Shown piece after piece: positions 50,735 through 61,050 of a stretch of 64,000 nt of DNA. Positions within the stretch are counted from its first letter, which is position 1, and every line of letters begins with the position of its first letter. The notes beneath the pieces were generated by a model. That model saw nothing but the letters and a program-made list of their open reading frames with translations, searched no databases and had not been told where the DNA came from. This DNA comes from Sedimentisphaera salicampi (lineage in GTDB: Bacteria > Planctomycetota > Phycisphaerae > Sedimentisphaerales > Sedimentisphaeraceae). The translations under genes were made by a program, and so were the position numbers. Location of the stretch: positions 2,590,995 through 2,654,994 of the forward strand of contig NZ_CP021023.1 of assembly GCF_002117005.1 (NCBI RefSeq), read 5' to 3'.

Positions 50735-52511
50735 GATAGTCCAGCGTATTATCTAAAATCTCCTTCACCACCGGCGCAGATACCCTTCCGCCGGAATATC
50801 CCATCCCGAGGCTCCTGTCCGGCTTCCTTATAGACACAAGCACCACAGCCCTCGGCTCTTTGAATGGAGCCCCGCCCACAAAAGAAGCGGTGTAATGCTT
50901 ATTGCTGTACTGGCCGGTGGCAGGGTCGTATATGTTGGCAGTGCCGGTTTTCCCGAAAACAGTGTAATCCTCCATTGCAGCGTTCTTGCCTGTTCCGTCT
51001 TCTGAGTTTACTACTCCGGCAAGTGCATCCATTATGAAATCGCAGGTGTCTTCTGAGAATATCTTCCCGTAACGCTCAAAGTCTGCCCCGAGCTGCTGTA
51101 CAGTGTTTCCGTCGTTATCGATTACGGCCTTGGCAAGATAAGGCCGAACAGACCGCCCCCCGTTTGCAACGGCGCAGTATGCCCTGAGGATCTGTATGCC
51201 TGTAATCCCGATTTCCTGCCCGAAGGGGATCCTTGTAACTGAATAGCCCGTCCATCTGTCCAGAGGCCTTATCTTAGGGCTCCTCTCTCCCGGGAGGTCT
51301 ATGTCGGTCTTGTATGTAAAGCCGATCTTTTCGAGGCATTCGTGAAGCCCTTTCTTTTTCAGAATAAGGCCTATCTTTGCCATTCCGATATTGCTTGATT
51401 TGATCAGGATCTCCTTGAGCGGGAGATTCCCGTAGCGGTGGTAGTTGTATTCCTGAATCCGTCCGGAGCCCCTTCTGTAGAACATCCCGTCTTCGCAGTC
51501 TATTATTCTCCCCTTGCTCACAGCTCCCATATCAACAGCTCCAGCCATAATCAGCGGCTTAACCACACTGCCCGGCTCGAAGAGGTCGGTAACAGCCCTG
51601 TTTCGCCGGCTGGAAGGCTCAGACTGCCCAAGGTTTTCGGGGTCGTAATCAGGGTAGTTTGCCATCGCCATCACGCCGCCTGTCTGCGGGTTCATCACTA
51701 TTGCAAAGCCCGATTCTGCTTTGAACTTTTCGCATCTTTTCTCAAGCGCATCGCTTGCGAACATTTGAATAACAGAATCGAGATTGAGGATTATGCTTTT
51801 GCCGTTTTTTGCCCCTGTTTCCCCGCCGAGCCTGCTTACAGGCCTCCGTCCTGAATCAACGAGAAATCTCTGCATCCCCTTTTCGCCTGAGAGCAGGTCG
51901 AAATAGTACCTCTCGAGACCCTCGCTGCCGGCCTTCTGCTGGCCTGCATACCCGACAGTATGGCAGAAGAGCCTGCCCATAGGGTATTCACGTTCCCAGC
52001 GGTAGTCTATCCCTGTACCGTACAGTCTTGAGCGGGTTATCTCCTCTGAGTCTTCATCCCAGCGATACTCAAAAATCTTATCGAACTTGGTTCTCTGCTC
52101 CTGATTTATCCCCCTGGCCACAATGATATGCCTGTATCTGTCTTTTGGGGTTTTGTAAATCTTCTTCTCTATGCTGCAATCAGGGAGCCCGAGCAGCTCT
52201 TCGAGCTTTGCGATTGTTTCGTAACGTGCGATGTAATGCCGGCGTGATTCATTCTTGTAGGGGCTCAGCATTGCAGCGCCGTCGATGAACACATCTTCCT
52301 TTAGTTTGCTCACCGCCAGAAGATTGCCTCTTGCATCAACAATTACGCCCCTCCTTGCACGCTTATCCACTGTAACCTCGAAAGCATCAAGCCTTTCCTC
52401 CAATTCAGGCCTTTTCTCTGAAACAATCAAAACACACTTAACTGCCGCAGCGCAGGCAGCTGCAAGTATTAAGGCAAATATTAAATTCATCCTGTGATTG
52501 TTTCTTTTCAA
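50700..52511 (-). CDS. ftsI: FtsI/PBP2-type penicillin-binding transpeptidase
   Basis: 603 residues. One N-terminal membrane helix (MNLIFALILAAACAAAVKCVLIV), a PBP dimer-type domain (RRGVIVDARGNLLAVS), then the transpeptidase domain with SxxK at Ser315 (EPGSVVKPL), SxN (SSNIGM) and KTG (FGKTGTAN). Size fits class B PBPs that cross-link septal or elongation peptidoglycan. It is isolated here, not in a dcw cluster, so it could be a second FtsI-like paralogue. The frame starts at TTG 52511 with AGGA in front; ATG 52490 is an alternative but has poor spacing. Confidence 0.9.
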   Translation of the reverse strand: MKRNNHRMNLIFALILAAACAAAVKCVLIVSEKRPELEERLDAFEVTVDKRARRGVIVDARGNLLAVSKLKEDVFIDGAAMLSPYKNESRRHYIARYETIAKLEELLGLPDCSIEKKIYKTPKDRYRHIIVARGINQEQRTKFDKIFEYRWDEDSEEITRSRLYGTGIDYRWEREYPMGRLFCHTVGYAGQQKAGSEGLERYYFDLLSGEKGMQRFLVDSGRRPVSRLGGETGAKNGKSIILNLDSVIQMFASDALEKRCEKFKAESGFAIVMNPQTGGVMAMANYPDYDPENLGQSEPSSRRNRAVTDLFEPGSVVKPLIMAGAVDMGAVSKGRIIDCEDGMFYRRGSGRIQEYNYHRYGNLPLKEILIKSSNIGMAKIGLILKKKGLHECLEKIGFTYKTDIDLPGERSPKIRPLDRWTGYSVTRIPFGQEIGITGIQILRAYCAVANGGRSVRPYLAKAVIDNDGNTVQQLGADFERYGKIFSEDTCDFIMDALAGVVNSEDGTGKNAAMEDYTVFGKTGTANIYDPATGQYSNKHYTASFVGGAPFKEPRAVVLVSIRKPDRSLGMGYSGGRVSAPVVKEILDNTLDYLNVPPEKTSEK

Positions 52512-53036
52512 GGGCTATTCCTGCTTTTTTTGAGGGTTATTTTAGCTGAAATAATTTTAGCAATTACGGTTTTGCTGTCCAATATAATAGCAGAATCAAA
52601 GATGTGCGACAATATTTTTTGGGCAAAATGCAAATCATCATTCTGCAATGCTTTGCAGAATTTACTGCTGTCTATTTATTGAGCCTGTCCGCCGCAGGCG
52701 GAGAACAAACGGATAGATTCGCGGCTCGTGGCAAAATCATTAGACAAAAATTAGTGCTGATTAGCGGCTGAAAATTTCTCTCCGCCTTTTCCTTATTTAA
52801 TATTTATCCCGTGAATCCTTGCCCCGCAGCCAAAGCGGTTCGGGGCTGTAAATCCCGTCAAAAAAATCTCCTCTCTCCGCCGCAGGCGGGCAGATTCGGC
52901 TTTAAAAAGCTTTGCAAAAAAGTATTGTCTCACACGATTTATTAAATGAGCTGTTTTTTGTTGGAATTTTTCGCAGTTTATACGTATAATCCGCTTGTTA
53001 ATGTATTCTTAACGTTTAATAATCTGCAGGAGTTAT
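52512..53036. other. Intergenic region with two palindromes
   Basis: Between ftsI (minus) and the lptD-like gene (plus). No gene seen. The 15-bp palindrome TCCGCCGCAGGCGGA occurs at 52688-52702, and a near copy (last base G) at 52876-52890. A CAGGAG ribosome site lies before 53037. Confidence 0.6.
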
Positions 53037-56000
53037 ATGTTGCTGCATTTGAGAATTTTGACAATTTCATTACTCGTATTTTGCTCGGCATACGGGCAGA
53101 TTGAAAATGCGGGGCAGAATATCTACATATCCTCTGATACGGTTAAAATGAGCCGTACAGAAGATGGCAGCCAGATACTGATCTTCGAGGAAGGTTTCAG
53201 TTTGGAGTATTCCTCCAGCACCTTCCAGAGCGAGAAGGCGGTTGTCTGGGTGCGCAAGGAAACTGAACTGGTTCGCGGGATGGAATCGCATTCATACAGG
53301 CTGCGCTGTTATCTTGAAGATCAGATCAAGGTGGGCAGGGAAGGCAAACACAACATCGGAGATGTGCACAACTTCCTTGTTGAGCGGGGCAAGTCTATGA
53401 TAGCAGACTTCTTCGTATCGGGGAAGGTTTTTCTCGAATGCGGGCAGCAGCAACAGGTAAATGCTGCTGAAATAGAGCTTTACCGCAATGCCGTTGATGC
53501 GGCGAGGGGAAGGCGTGAAGGCCTAAAGCTCAAACGAGAGGCTCTCCCTCCCGGCCCCCAAAGGGAGCAGACGGGCGTGCAAACTGCTCAGGAAGATAAA
53601 GGGGGCTCTATTATTGGAAGGCTCCTCGGCAAATCAAGACAATCCGATAAGAGCCCGGAAGCTGGCGGCTCGAGGGAATCAGCAAAACCGGACGAACAGA
53701 AAGATTACCCTGTAAATGTAGCAGCGCTTTGGAAGCCTGCCCCTGTTATCGAGAGAAGCAGGCTCTCTGACGGCGAATCGGTGATCACAGTTATGGGAAG
53801 ATTCTACATCTGGCGAAAGATGGACGATTCAGGAAGGATTCTGGAATTTCAGGCTGATAGGGCGGTGCTGTTTCTCGGGCAGGATGAGGTTAAGGCAGGT
53901 GCAGAGGAAACAGGCAGGAGAGACCTTCTCGCCTCGGGAGATATCAAAGCGGCATATATCGAAGGGAATATTGTTTTCACTGAAGGCCTGCGCACAATCC
54001 GGGCAGACAGGCTCTACTACAACTTCCAGAATTCCCAGGCCCTCGTAGTAAACAGCGAGATGACCCGCTACGATCCCGAACGCAATATTCCAATCTTCAT
54101 CCGTGCTGAGAAGCTCCAGAAAAAGAGCGATTCAGTGTTCACAGCGGAAGGTGTGGAGATCTCCAGCGATGAATTTGCAGTGCCTCAGCTCTCGGTTAAT
54201 GCCTCTTCGGTTGTTATAACGGACAACTCAGCCGTGGACACTAAGCCGCAGGCCGGCAGCTTTTCCGCAGAGCTCGAAGACGTTTCCCTGCAGTACTACA
54301 ATAACACCCTTCTGAAATCAGACCATATGATTACTGGGCTCGAAAGACCCGAGCTTCCGGTAAAGAGCGTTGGCATCGGCGGTTCCACCGCCTTCGGAAC
54401 CTCTCTCGAGACGAACTGGTATCTCTCGAGGGTGCTTGGATTCAAAGAGCCCGAGGGGCTGGATACGACGCTGAACCTCGATTACTACAGCAAACGCGGC
54501 CCGGCAGGGGGAATAGATGCCGAATATGAATCCGACAGCTACTTCGGCAGCATCGAATCCTACGTGATCCACGATACGGGAGAAGACAGGCTTGGAGACC
54601 GTTTCTGGCGAAAGGATCTCGAACCCGAAAATGAGCTTAGAGGCAGATTTAAGCTTCAGCACAGGGAATACCTGGATGATGGATGGCAGTTTTCAGCAGA
54701 GCTGAACTACCTCTCAGACCGCAATTTCCTCGAGAGCTTCTACAGATCAGAGCGTTTTACAGACAAAGAGCCCGAAAGCGTGGTCTACCTCAAAAACTCT
54801 ACGGGCAACAGGGCATTTTCTGTGCTTGGAAAGGTGCGTCTGAACGACTTCCAGAACCAGCTTGAGCAGCTTCCGACGTTTGAATACCACCGCACAGGAG
54901 AAAGCATTCTGGGCGATAATTTCACCTACTACGGCGATACTAAGCTCTCAAGGGCGAGGCAGAGATACGACAGCGATTCTGCTATGGCTGGCAGCGGGTT
55001 CTTCTCCGCCGCAAGCACAAGGCACGAGATAGATTATCCGTTTATCTGGGGCGAAACAAAGTATGTGCCCTATGCCGCCGGAACATACGCATATAACGAC
55101 TATACCGGCTACAATACTGAACTGGACGGCGATCAGATAAACGACCCTGAAAACGGGGCATTCCTTGGCGAAGCCGGAATCAGGGTGTCCTCGCAGTTCT
55201 GGAAGACAGAGCAGTTTGTCAAGAGTGATTTCTGGGACATAAACGGAATCCGCCATTACATCCGTCCGCATATGGAGGCAGCAGTTTTTCAGAGCGATGA
55301 AGACGGGCTGGAAATGCGGAATATGGTGAATCTTGGTCTTTCGCAGAGATGGCAGACAAGGCGGGGCTCTCAGGATAATCTGAGAACTGAAGACCTAATG
55401 AGGCTCGATATAAACGCAACACTTCTCTCAGACGACAGAGACGAAGACGACGATATCCTCCCGGGCAGATACATCTTCAGCAGCCCTTATGAGCCCTTCT
55501 ACAGGCGTTCGGGCTCGGCAGATTTCTCCCTCCAGAGAGACACAATTGATGCCGATTACCTATGGAACATCTCAGATACGTTTGCCTTCAGCAGCTATGC
55601 AAACTACGATTTAGAGAGCAGTGAGCTTCAGCGATTCGATGCAGGGCTCGCAAGATACTGCTGGCCTGATTTGAGCTGGTATTTCGGAGTGCGGCATTTG
55701 AAAAATATTATCCTTACAGACATAGACAAAACCCCTGCGAACAATCAGGACTACTACTACGAACACGGCACCAATTCCTTCCGCACGGCAATGAGCTACA
55801 AGCTGAACCCGAGATACACAATCACCGCTGCGCAGGAATACGATTTCGATTTCGGACAGAGCGTGCGGAGCGAGATCGTGCTTATACGCAGATATCGCAG
55901 ACTGCTCTACAGCCTCGGCTACAGTGTCGATGAGTCTTTGGATTCCAGCTCAGTTACTGTGAGTATATGGCCGCAGGGGGTTAAAGAGCTTGCTGTAGGC

Positions 56001-56045
56001 TCAAGAACCTACGTAGGCCTTACTGGCTCTTCATCATACGAGTAA
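53037..56045 (+). CDS. lptD: LptD/OstA-like outer-membrane assembly protein
   Basis: 1002 residues. Signal peptide (ILTISLLVFCSAYG). N-terminal OstA-like jelly-roll repeats (NIYISSDTVKMSRTEDG, ADRLYYNFQNSQALVVN), with a disordered Pro/Gln-rich insert near 165-225. The C-terminal half is beta-barrel-like with alternating aromatic and polar strands (YRRLLYSLGYSVDESLDSSSVTVSIWP). LptD inserts lipopolysaccharide in the outer membrane. Conserved LptD cysteines are not obvious, so it is a distant member. ATG 53037 follows CAGGAG. Confidence 0.75.
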   Translation: MLLHLRILTISLLVFCSAYGQIENAGQNIYISSDTVKMSRTEDGSQILIFEEGFSLEYSSSTFQSEKAVVWVRKETELVRGMESHSYRLRCYLEDQIKVGREGKHNIGDVHNFLVERGKSMIADFFVSGKVFLECGQQQQVNAAEIELYRNAVDAARGRREGLKLKREALPPGPQREQTGVQTAQEDKGGSIIGRLLGKSRQSDKSPEAGGSRESAKPDEQKDYPVNVAALWKPAPVIERSRLSDGESVITVMGRFYIWRKMDDSGRILEFQADRAVLFLGQDEVKAGAEETGRRDLLASGDIKAAYIEGNIVFTEGLRTIRADRLYYNFQNSQALVVNSEMTRYDPERNIPIFIRAEKLQKKSDSVFTAEGVEISSDEFAVPQLSVNASSVVITDNSAVDTKPQAGSFSAELEDVSLQYYNNTLLKSDHMITGLERPELPVKSVGIGGSTAFGTSLETNWYLSRVLGFKEPEGLDTTLNLDYYSKRGPAGGIDAEYESDSYFGSIESYVIHDTGEDRLGDRFWRKDLEPENELRGRFKLQHREYLDDGWQFSAELNYLSDRNFLESFYRSERFTDKEPESVVYLKNSTGNRAFSVLGKVRLNDFQNQLEQLPTFEYHRTGESILGDNFTYYGDTKLSRARQRYDSDSAMAGSGFFSAASTRHEIDYPFIWGETKYVPYAAGTYAYNDYTGYNTELDGDQINDPENGAFLGEAGIRVSSQFWKTEQFVKSDFWDINGIRHYIRPHMEAAVFQSDEDGLEMRNMVNLGLSQRWQTRRGSQDNLRTEDLMRLDINATLLSDDRDEDDDILPGRYIFSSPYEPFYRRSGSADFSLQRDTIDADYLWNISDTFAFSSYANYDLESSELQRFDAGLARYCWPDLSWYFGVRHLKNIILTDIDKTPANNQDYYYEHGTNSFRTAMSYKLNPRYTITAAQEYDFDFGQSVRSEIVLIRRYRRLLYSLGYSVDESLDSSSVTVSIWPQGVKELAVGSRTYVGLTGSSSYE

Positions 56046-56333
56046 GCTCGGCGAAACTCAGCGGCTTCGGTAATTTGCTGTGAAATGCCCTGAATTCCTG
56101 CTTCGCTCGGGTATTTGAAGGCTTCTCAAGCGTCTGCATGCCTGAGCGATTCTGCGCTTGTTTTTTGTGAAGCGTGGGCGGGGAAATCGCTGCTCAGAGC
56201 GGCAGGGGCAATGCTTGCACAAATTTGCGGTTTTTTTATACAATTCTGCGTAGAACAGCCTCTCTTTGTTGGTATAATACCATTTCTAAACGTATAATCT
56301 GAAAAAATAAACATAATTTAAGAGAGGTTTCTT

Positions 56334-59300
56334 ATGAAGTTTTTTAGTGCTGCCGCAGTTTTTTTAACTGCCGTGTGTATGAACGCACAGACTATTGATT
56401 TATCCGGTCAGTGGCGTTTTTCGCTCGATGAGAAAGATGCGGGTGTTTCCAAAGAGTGGTTTGCAGGCAAGCTTCCAGGAGACGATAAGATCCAGCTCCC
56501 GGGAGCGATTCAGAGCCAAGGCTACGGAGAAGACCCTGGCCCGGACACCGATTGGGTGGGCGATGTAAGGCAGGATGTATGGGATGCCCCGAAATACAAA
56601 CCATACCGCACCGAGGAAAACTTCAAGTTTCCTTTCTTCCTTCAGCCGGACAAATACTATAAAGGTGCTTCCTGGCAGCAGAAAACAGTTACTATCCCGC
56701 AAGACTGGCAGGGAAAGCATATCACTCTCACCCTTGAACGTCCGCACTGGGAAACAACGGTTTGGGTTGATTCCAAGCGGGCAGGAAGCTGTGATTATCT
56801 CTCCATCCCGCACAGATACGACCTTTCAGAGCTTCTTACTCCGGGCAGGCACCGCCTCACTATCCGCGTGGATAACAGGATGATTGTTGATGTGGGGCAT
56901 AATTCCCACAGCGTAACAGACCATACCCAATCCAACTGGAACGGAATTGTAGGCAGTATTAAGCTCTCGGCAGAAGAGCCGGTGTTTATTGAAGATCTTC
57001 AGGTTTACCCCGATATTGATGCAGATAAGGCAAATGTGAAAATTGCCGTAAAGAACAATGCAGGTATCAGCAGGGAAACCAGGCTAAATGTGAAAGCATT
57101 TTACAAGGATAAACTTGCCTGTTCGGAGAGCAAAAAGCTTGAGCTCACCGGCAAAACCGCTTCCGCTGAGATTATCTTGAGCGGGCTGGAAAAACGCTGG
57201 GATGAATTCAACCCGAACCTTTACAGGGTTGAGGCTGAGCTCAAAGCAGGCAAGTTTATTTCAAAAGCTGATGCCCATTTCGGTATGCGTGAGATTGAAA
57301 CAAGAGGCAGCAAGTTTTACCTCAACGACAGGCACATATTCTTCCGCGGCACCCTCGAATGCTGCATATTCCCGAAAACAGGCTATCCGCCAACCACCAC
57401 CGATGAGTGGGAAAGGATTATCAAAATCTGCAAGGCTCACGGCCTGAACCATATACGTTTCCATTCGTGGTGCCCGCCGGAAGCGGCCTTTAAGGCAGCA
57501 GACAAGCTGGGCTTCTATTATCAGGTGGAATGTTCTTCCTGGGCCAATCAAAGCACTAAGCTCGGCGTTGGGCTCCCGATTGATGAATGGATTTACGATG
57601 AGGCTGATGCCGTGCTCAAAGAATACGGCAACCACCCCTCATTCATCCTGTTCGCCTACGGCAACGAACCCGGAGGTCCTCAGCGAGGCGGGAAATACCT
57701 CAAAGACTGGGTAAATCATTACAAGCAGAAAGACTCAAGACGCCTTGTTACAAGCGCTGCCGGCTGGCCTGTAATAGAGCAAAACCAGTTCCACGTTACA
57801 CACCATAATGTACGTATTCAGGGCTGGGGCGAAGAGCTGAACAGCCGGATAAACAGCAAACCTCCCGAAACACAGACAGATTATTCAAAGCCGATAAGCA
57901 AATACAGCAACACCCCCATCATCTCACACGAGATAGGGCAGTGGTGCGTTTATCCGAATTTCGATGAGATCAAAAAGTACGATGGATACCTCAAGCCGAA
58001 GAATTTTGAAGTGTTCAGAGACCTTCTCAAGGATAAAGGTATGCTTGAGAAGGCGGAAGATTTCCTTATGGCCTCGGGCAAGCTCCAAACCCTCTGCTAC
58101 AAGGAGGATATAGAATCTGCTCTCAGAACTGAGGGCTTCGGCGGCTTCCAGCTGCTCGACCTCCACGATTTCCCCGGGCAGGGAACGGCTCTTGTAGGCG
58201 TGCTGGATCCGTTCTGGGACAGCAAGCCTTATGTATCCCCCGAAGAGTACAGGCAGTTTTCAGGGGCGATTGTGCCGCTTGCACGAATGGCAAAACGCAC
58301 ATTCACTACCTCAGGCACGTTTAACGCCCAGATTGATGTAAGCCATTTCGGGGCGGATAACCTTAACAACGTTAAACTTCACTGGAGCCTTGAAAACGAA
58401 AACGGCAAGGTCTTCAAGAAAGGCGTTATGTGGAGGTATGATATGCCCGCAGGCGGGCTTTACACCTTCGGCGATATATCTTTTGACCTTGCAGGTATCC
58501 CTGCGCCTTCCAAATACACCCTCAAAACCGAAATCGAAGGCACAAAGGCGAAAAACAGCTGGGATATCTGGGTGTATCCGGAGGAAGTGAAAACAGAAAA
58601 CGAAGAGGTGCTTCAGGCCAATTCGCTTAATCCAGAGGTATTAGAACACCTCAGCGAAGGAGGGAACGTGCTTCTGGAGATAGACCCGAGCCTTGTGAAA
58701 ACAGATGTGGAACTAGGCTTCTCCTCTATCTTCTGGAACACTGCCTGGACGCAGGGACAGGCGCCGCATACCCTCGGAATACTCTGCGACCCGCAGCACC
58801 CTGCCCTCAAGCATTTCCCAACAGAATACCACAGCAGCTGGCAGTGGTCTCTGCCGATTCAAAACGCAGCTGCGATGAAGCTCGAGAGACTCCCGGAAGG
58901 CGTAGAGCCGATTGTGCAGATAGTTCCGGACTGGTTCGCCCCCGAGAAGCTCGGAATAGTATTCGAGGCGAAAGTGGGCAGCGGAAAAATCCTTGCTGCA
59001 AGCGTTGATATGACAACCAGCATCGATAAATCACCGTCAATCAGGCAGCTCAAGGCATCCCTGCTTTCGTATATGGGCTCAGATAAGTTCTCCCCTGAGG
59101 TTAGCGTTTCCGCCGAGCAGATCCAGAAGCTCTTCAGAGATCCGGGCTTTATGGATAAGGCCGGAGCTGAGGTTGTGAAAACAAACTCCGCCCATTCAGG
59201 CAGAAGCGGCAGCAACGTCCTCGACGGCAAGCCTTCTACCATCTGGCACACTTCCTGGGGCGGCGGCAAAATCCCGCATCCCCACGAGATACATCTCAAG

Positions 59301-59576
59301 ATTGATTATTCTGCCAAGATAAAGGGGCTCACAATACTTCCGAGGCAGGACGGCAATACAAACGGCTACATCAAGAAATGCAGCGTTTACGCAAAACAGA
59401 GCGGAAGCTGGGGCAAGCCGGTATGGCAGGGCAGCTTCAAAAGGAATATGGAGAAAAAGCTGGTGAGCTTTGATAAACCTGTAAAGGCGAAGTATTTCAG
59501 GATTGTTTCTGAAGAAGGCTTCGCAGATGATGACTATACCTCAATAGCAGAAATTAAGCTTCTGCCTGCTGAGTAG
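56334..59576 (+). CDS. Secreted GH2-family glycosidase with C-terminal F5/8-type (CBM32-like) domain
   Basis: 1080 residues, signal peptide (FFSAAAVFLTAVCMNA). GH2 jelly roll (IDLSGQWRFSLDEKD), Ig-like domain, TIM barrel (FFRGTLECCIFPKTGYPPTT, LNHIRFHSWCPPEAAF) with acid/base Glu445 in YGNEPGG and nucleophile candidate Glu533 in ISHEIGQWC. A large middle region follows, and the C-terminus is a discoidin-like domain (SGRSGSNVLDGKPSTIWHTSW). Related enzymes include beta-galactosidases, glucuronidases and rhamnosidase-like GH2 members; the substrate is not settled. A XylR-like regulator follows, probably its controller. Start has GAGAGG. Confidence 0.9.
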   Translation: MKFFSAAAVFLTAVCMNAQTIDLSGQWRFSLDEKDAGVSKEWFAGKLPGDDKIQLPGAIQSQGYGEDPGPDTDWVGDVRQDVWDAPKYKPYRTEENFKFPFFLQPDKYYKGASWQQKTVTIPQDWQGKHITLTLERPHWETTVWVDSKRAGSCDYLSIPHRYDLSELLTPGRHRLTIRVDNRMIVDVGHNSHSVTDHTQSNWNGIVGSIKLSAEEPVFIEDLQVYPDIDADKANVKIAVKNNAGISRETRLNVKAFYKDKLACSESKKLELTGKTASAEIILSGLEKRWDEFNPNLYRVEAELKAGKFISKADAHFGMREIETRGSKFYLNDRHIFFRGTLECCIFPKTGYPPTTTDEWERIIKICKAHGLNHIRFHSWCPPEAAFKAADKLGFYYQVECSSWANQSTKLGVGLPIDEWIYDEADAVLKEYGNHPSFILFAYGNEPGGPQRGGKYLKDWVNHYKQKDSRRLVTSAAGWPVIEQNQFHVTHHNVRIQGWGEELNSRINSKPPETQTDYSKPISKYSNTPIISHEIGQWCVYPNFDEIKKYDGYLKPKNFEVFRDLLKDKGMLEKAEDFLMASGKLQTLCYKEDIESALRTEGFGGFQLLDLHDFPGQGTALVGVLDPFWDSKPYVSPEEYRQFSGAIVPLARMAKRTFTTSGTFNAQIDVSHFGADNLNNVKLHWSLENENGKVFKKGVMWRYDMPAGGLYTFGDISFDLAGIPAPSKYTLKTEIEGTKAKNSWDIWVYPEEVKTENEEVLQANSLNPEVLEHLSEGGNVLLEIDPSLVKTDVELGFSSIFWNTAWTQGQAPHTLGILCDPQHPALKHFPTEYHSSWQWSLPIQNAAAMKLERLPEGVEPIVQIVPDWFAPEKLGIVFEAKVGSGKILAASVDMTTSIDKSPSIRQLKASLLSYMGSDKFSPEVSVSAEQIQKLFRDPGFMDKAGAEVVKTNSAHSGRSGSNVLDGKPSTIWHTSWGGGKIPHPHEIHLKIDYSAKIKGLTILPRQDGNTNGYIKKCSVYAKQSGSWGKPVWQGSFKRNMEKKLVSFDKPVKAKYFRIVSEEGFADDDYTSIAEIKLLPAE

Positions 59577-59607
59577 CCAAAACCAGCATCCAACTGCAAA
59601 ACAAAAA

Positions 59608-59645
59608 GGGGCAAGGCTGTATTTCGGCTTTGCCCTTCTTGCTTT
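59608..59645 (+). terminator. Terminator after the GH2 gene
   Basis: GGGCAAGGC pairs with GGCTTTGCCC (one bulge), then a T-rich tract. Confidence 0.6.
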
Positions 59646-59731
59646 CGGCCTTTCAAATCTTAAAACCTGCTTGACCAAACAGCAAGGTGAGCTTAATATT
59701 AAGCACAAATCAGTTCAAACGGGGAATATAT

Positions 59732-60898
59732 ATGTTTCACTGCCCACAGATACTCCTTCTACTTGAAACCTCTCGAGAATTCGGAAGAGGTCTTTTGCGG
59801 GGCATCTCCCGCTACGCCTCCCGAAACGGGCCGTGGTCTATCCAGCTGGAGCCGCTGTTTTATCTGGGCAGGGAACTTCCCGCCAAGGAAACCTCTCAGC
59901 CTCTCAAGTGGCTCTCAGACGGAGCTATCATAAGAGAAACGTGGGAGGATGAAGAAAGGAGGCTTCCCGTTGACCTGCCCGTGATTCAGAGCTGCTTCCA
60001 CAGCGGGGGCAAGGAGGGTAAGTCTGTAATCCTCACTGATGACTACCAAATCGGTGTGATGGCGGCTGAACACTTCATAAGCAAAGGCCACAAAAGACTT
60101 GCCTTTGCGGGCTTCGAGGGGATGTACTGGTCTCAAATTCGATTTGAGGGCTTCAGGGCAAAGGCCGCTGCTAACGGTTGTGAGGTGATTGAGTATCGCC
60201 AGCCAGAAGACGACGACGGCCGGCTTTGGGATAATGAGCAGTTTGTTCTGGCAGACTGGCTTCGAAGGCTCAAAAAACCTGCCGCTGTGATGGCATGCAA
60301 CGACGACAGAGCAAGCCAGATAATTTCGCTCTGCAGGCAGGAGAGGATCACAATTCCAAGCCAGATTGCGGTTATCGGTGTGGATAATGACGAATTTATA
60401 TGCAAACTCGCCTACCCTCAGCTTTCCAGCATATCGCTTTCTCTGGAAAAGGCCGGCTACGAGGCGGCAGAACATCTCGATAATATGATCAAATCGAAAA
60501 ACAGAACCCCAAAAACGATTATTATCGAGCCGCTGAAGGTAGTGGAGAGAACATCCTCCGATGCCGTGGCTGTGCCCGATCCGGACGTTTCTCGGGCAGT
60601 CCGGTTTATTCTGGACAACAGAATGAGGGCTCTGCAGGTTTGCGATGTTCTCGAAGAGGCCGCTGTTTCAAAGAGAAGCCTCTATATGAAATTCAACCTC
60701 CACCTTGGAACAAGCATTTACACATATATCAAAAACGTGCGTGTAAGCGAGATTGAAAGGCTTCTGCTCTATTCGGATTTGAACATCACCCAGATCTCAA
60801 AAATGCTCGGCTTTGGCAGTTCAGACCATATTGCCGCCTTTTTCCGCTCTGTAAAAGGACTGAATCCAGCCGACTACCGCAAGAGATACCGGCCGTAA
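59732..60898 (+). CDS. XylR-like regulator (LacI-type sugar-binding plus AraC HTH)
   Basis: 389 residues. The N-terminal two-thirds is a LacI/periplasmic-binding-like sensor (LLLETSREFGRGLLRGISRYA, GHKRLAFAGF, VMACNDDRA, IAVIGVDNDEF), without a LacI DNA-binding helix. The C-terminal third is an AraC double HTH (LQVCDVLEEAAVSKRSLYMKF, NITQISKMLGFGSSDHIAAFFRSVKGLNPADYRKRY). This is the plan of XylR, which activates sugar-use genes when a sugar binds. ATG 59732 has GGGGA and directly begins the sensor; a longer frame opens at 59687. Probable control of the GH2 gene upstream. Confidence 0.92.
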   Translation: MFHCPQILLLLETSREFGRGLLRGISRYASRNGPWSIQLEPLFYLGRELPAKETSQPLKWLSDGAIIRETWEDEERRLPVDLPVIQSCFHSGGKEGKSVILTDDYQIGVMAAEHFISKGHKRLAFAGFEGMYWSQIRFEGFRAKAAANGCEVIEYRQPEDDDGRLWDNEQFVLADWLRRLKKPAAVMACNDDRASQIISLCRQERITIPSQIAVIGVDNDEFICKLAYPQLSSISLSLEKAGYEAAEHLDNMIKSKNRTPKTIIIEPLKVVERTSSDAVAVPDPDVSRAVRFILDNRMRALQVCDVLEEAAVSKRSLYMKFNLHLGTSIYTYIKNVRVSEIERLLLYSDLNITQISKMLGFGSSDHIAAFFRSVKGLNPADYRKRYRP

Positions 60899-60980
60899 GA
60901 GGTTGCGATGAGCCGATGCCCTATCTGCAGAAAATTTCAGCAGTGCTTAGAAAGGCATTCCTGCACGAAGCTTTTCCGCC

Positions 60981-61018
60981 AAAAATAAAGCCCCTTGCTC
61001 AATAAAAGCAGGGGGCTT
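60981..61018 (-). terminator. Terminator shared by the regulator and anti-sigma genes
   Basis: 12-bp stem AAGCCCCTTGCT / AGCAGGGGGCTT with one wobble. T-rich on the minus strand, and possibly bidirectional. Confidence 0.65.
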
Positions 61019-61050
61019 AAAGGAAATCCTAAAAACTCTTTATGTATGTA

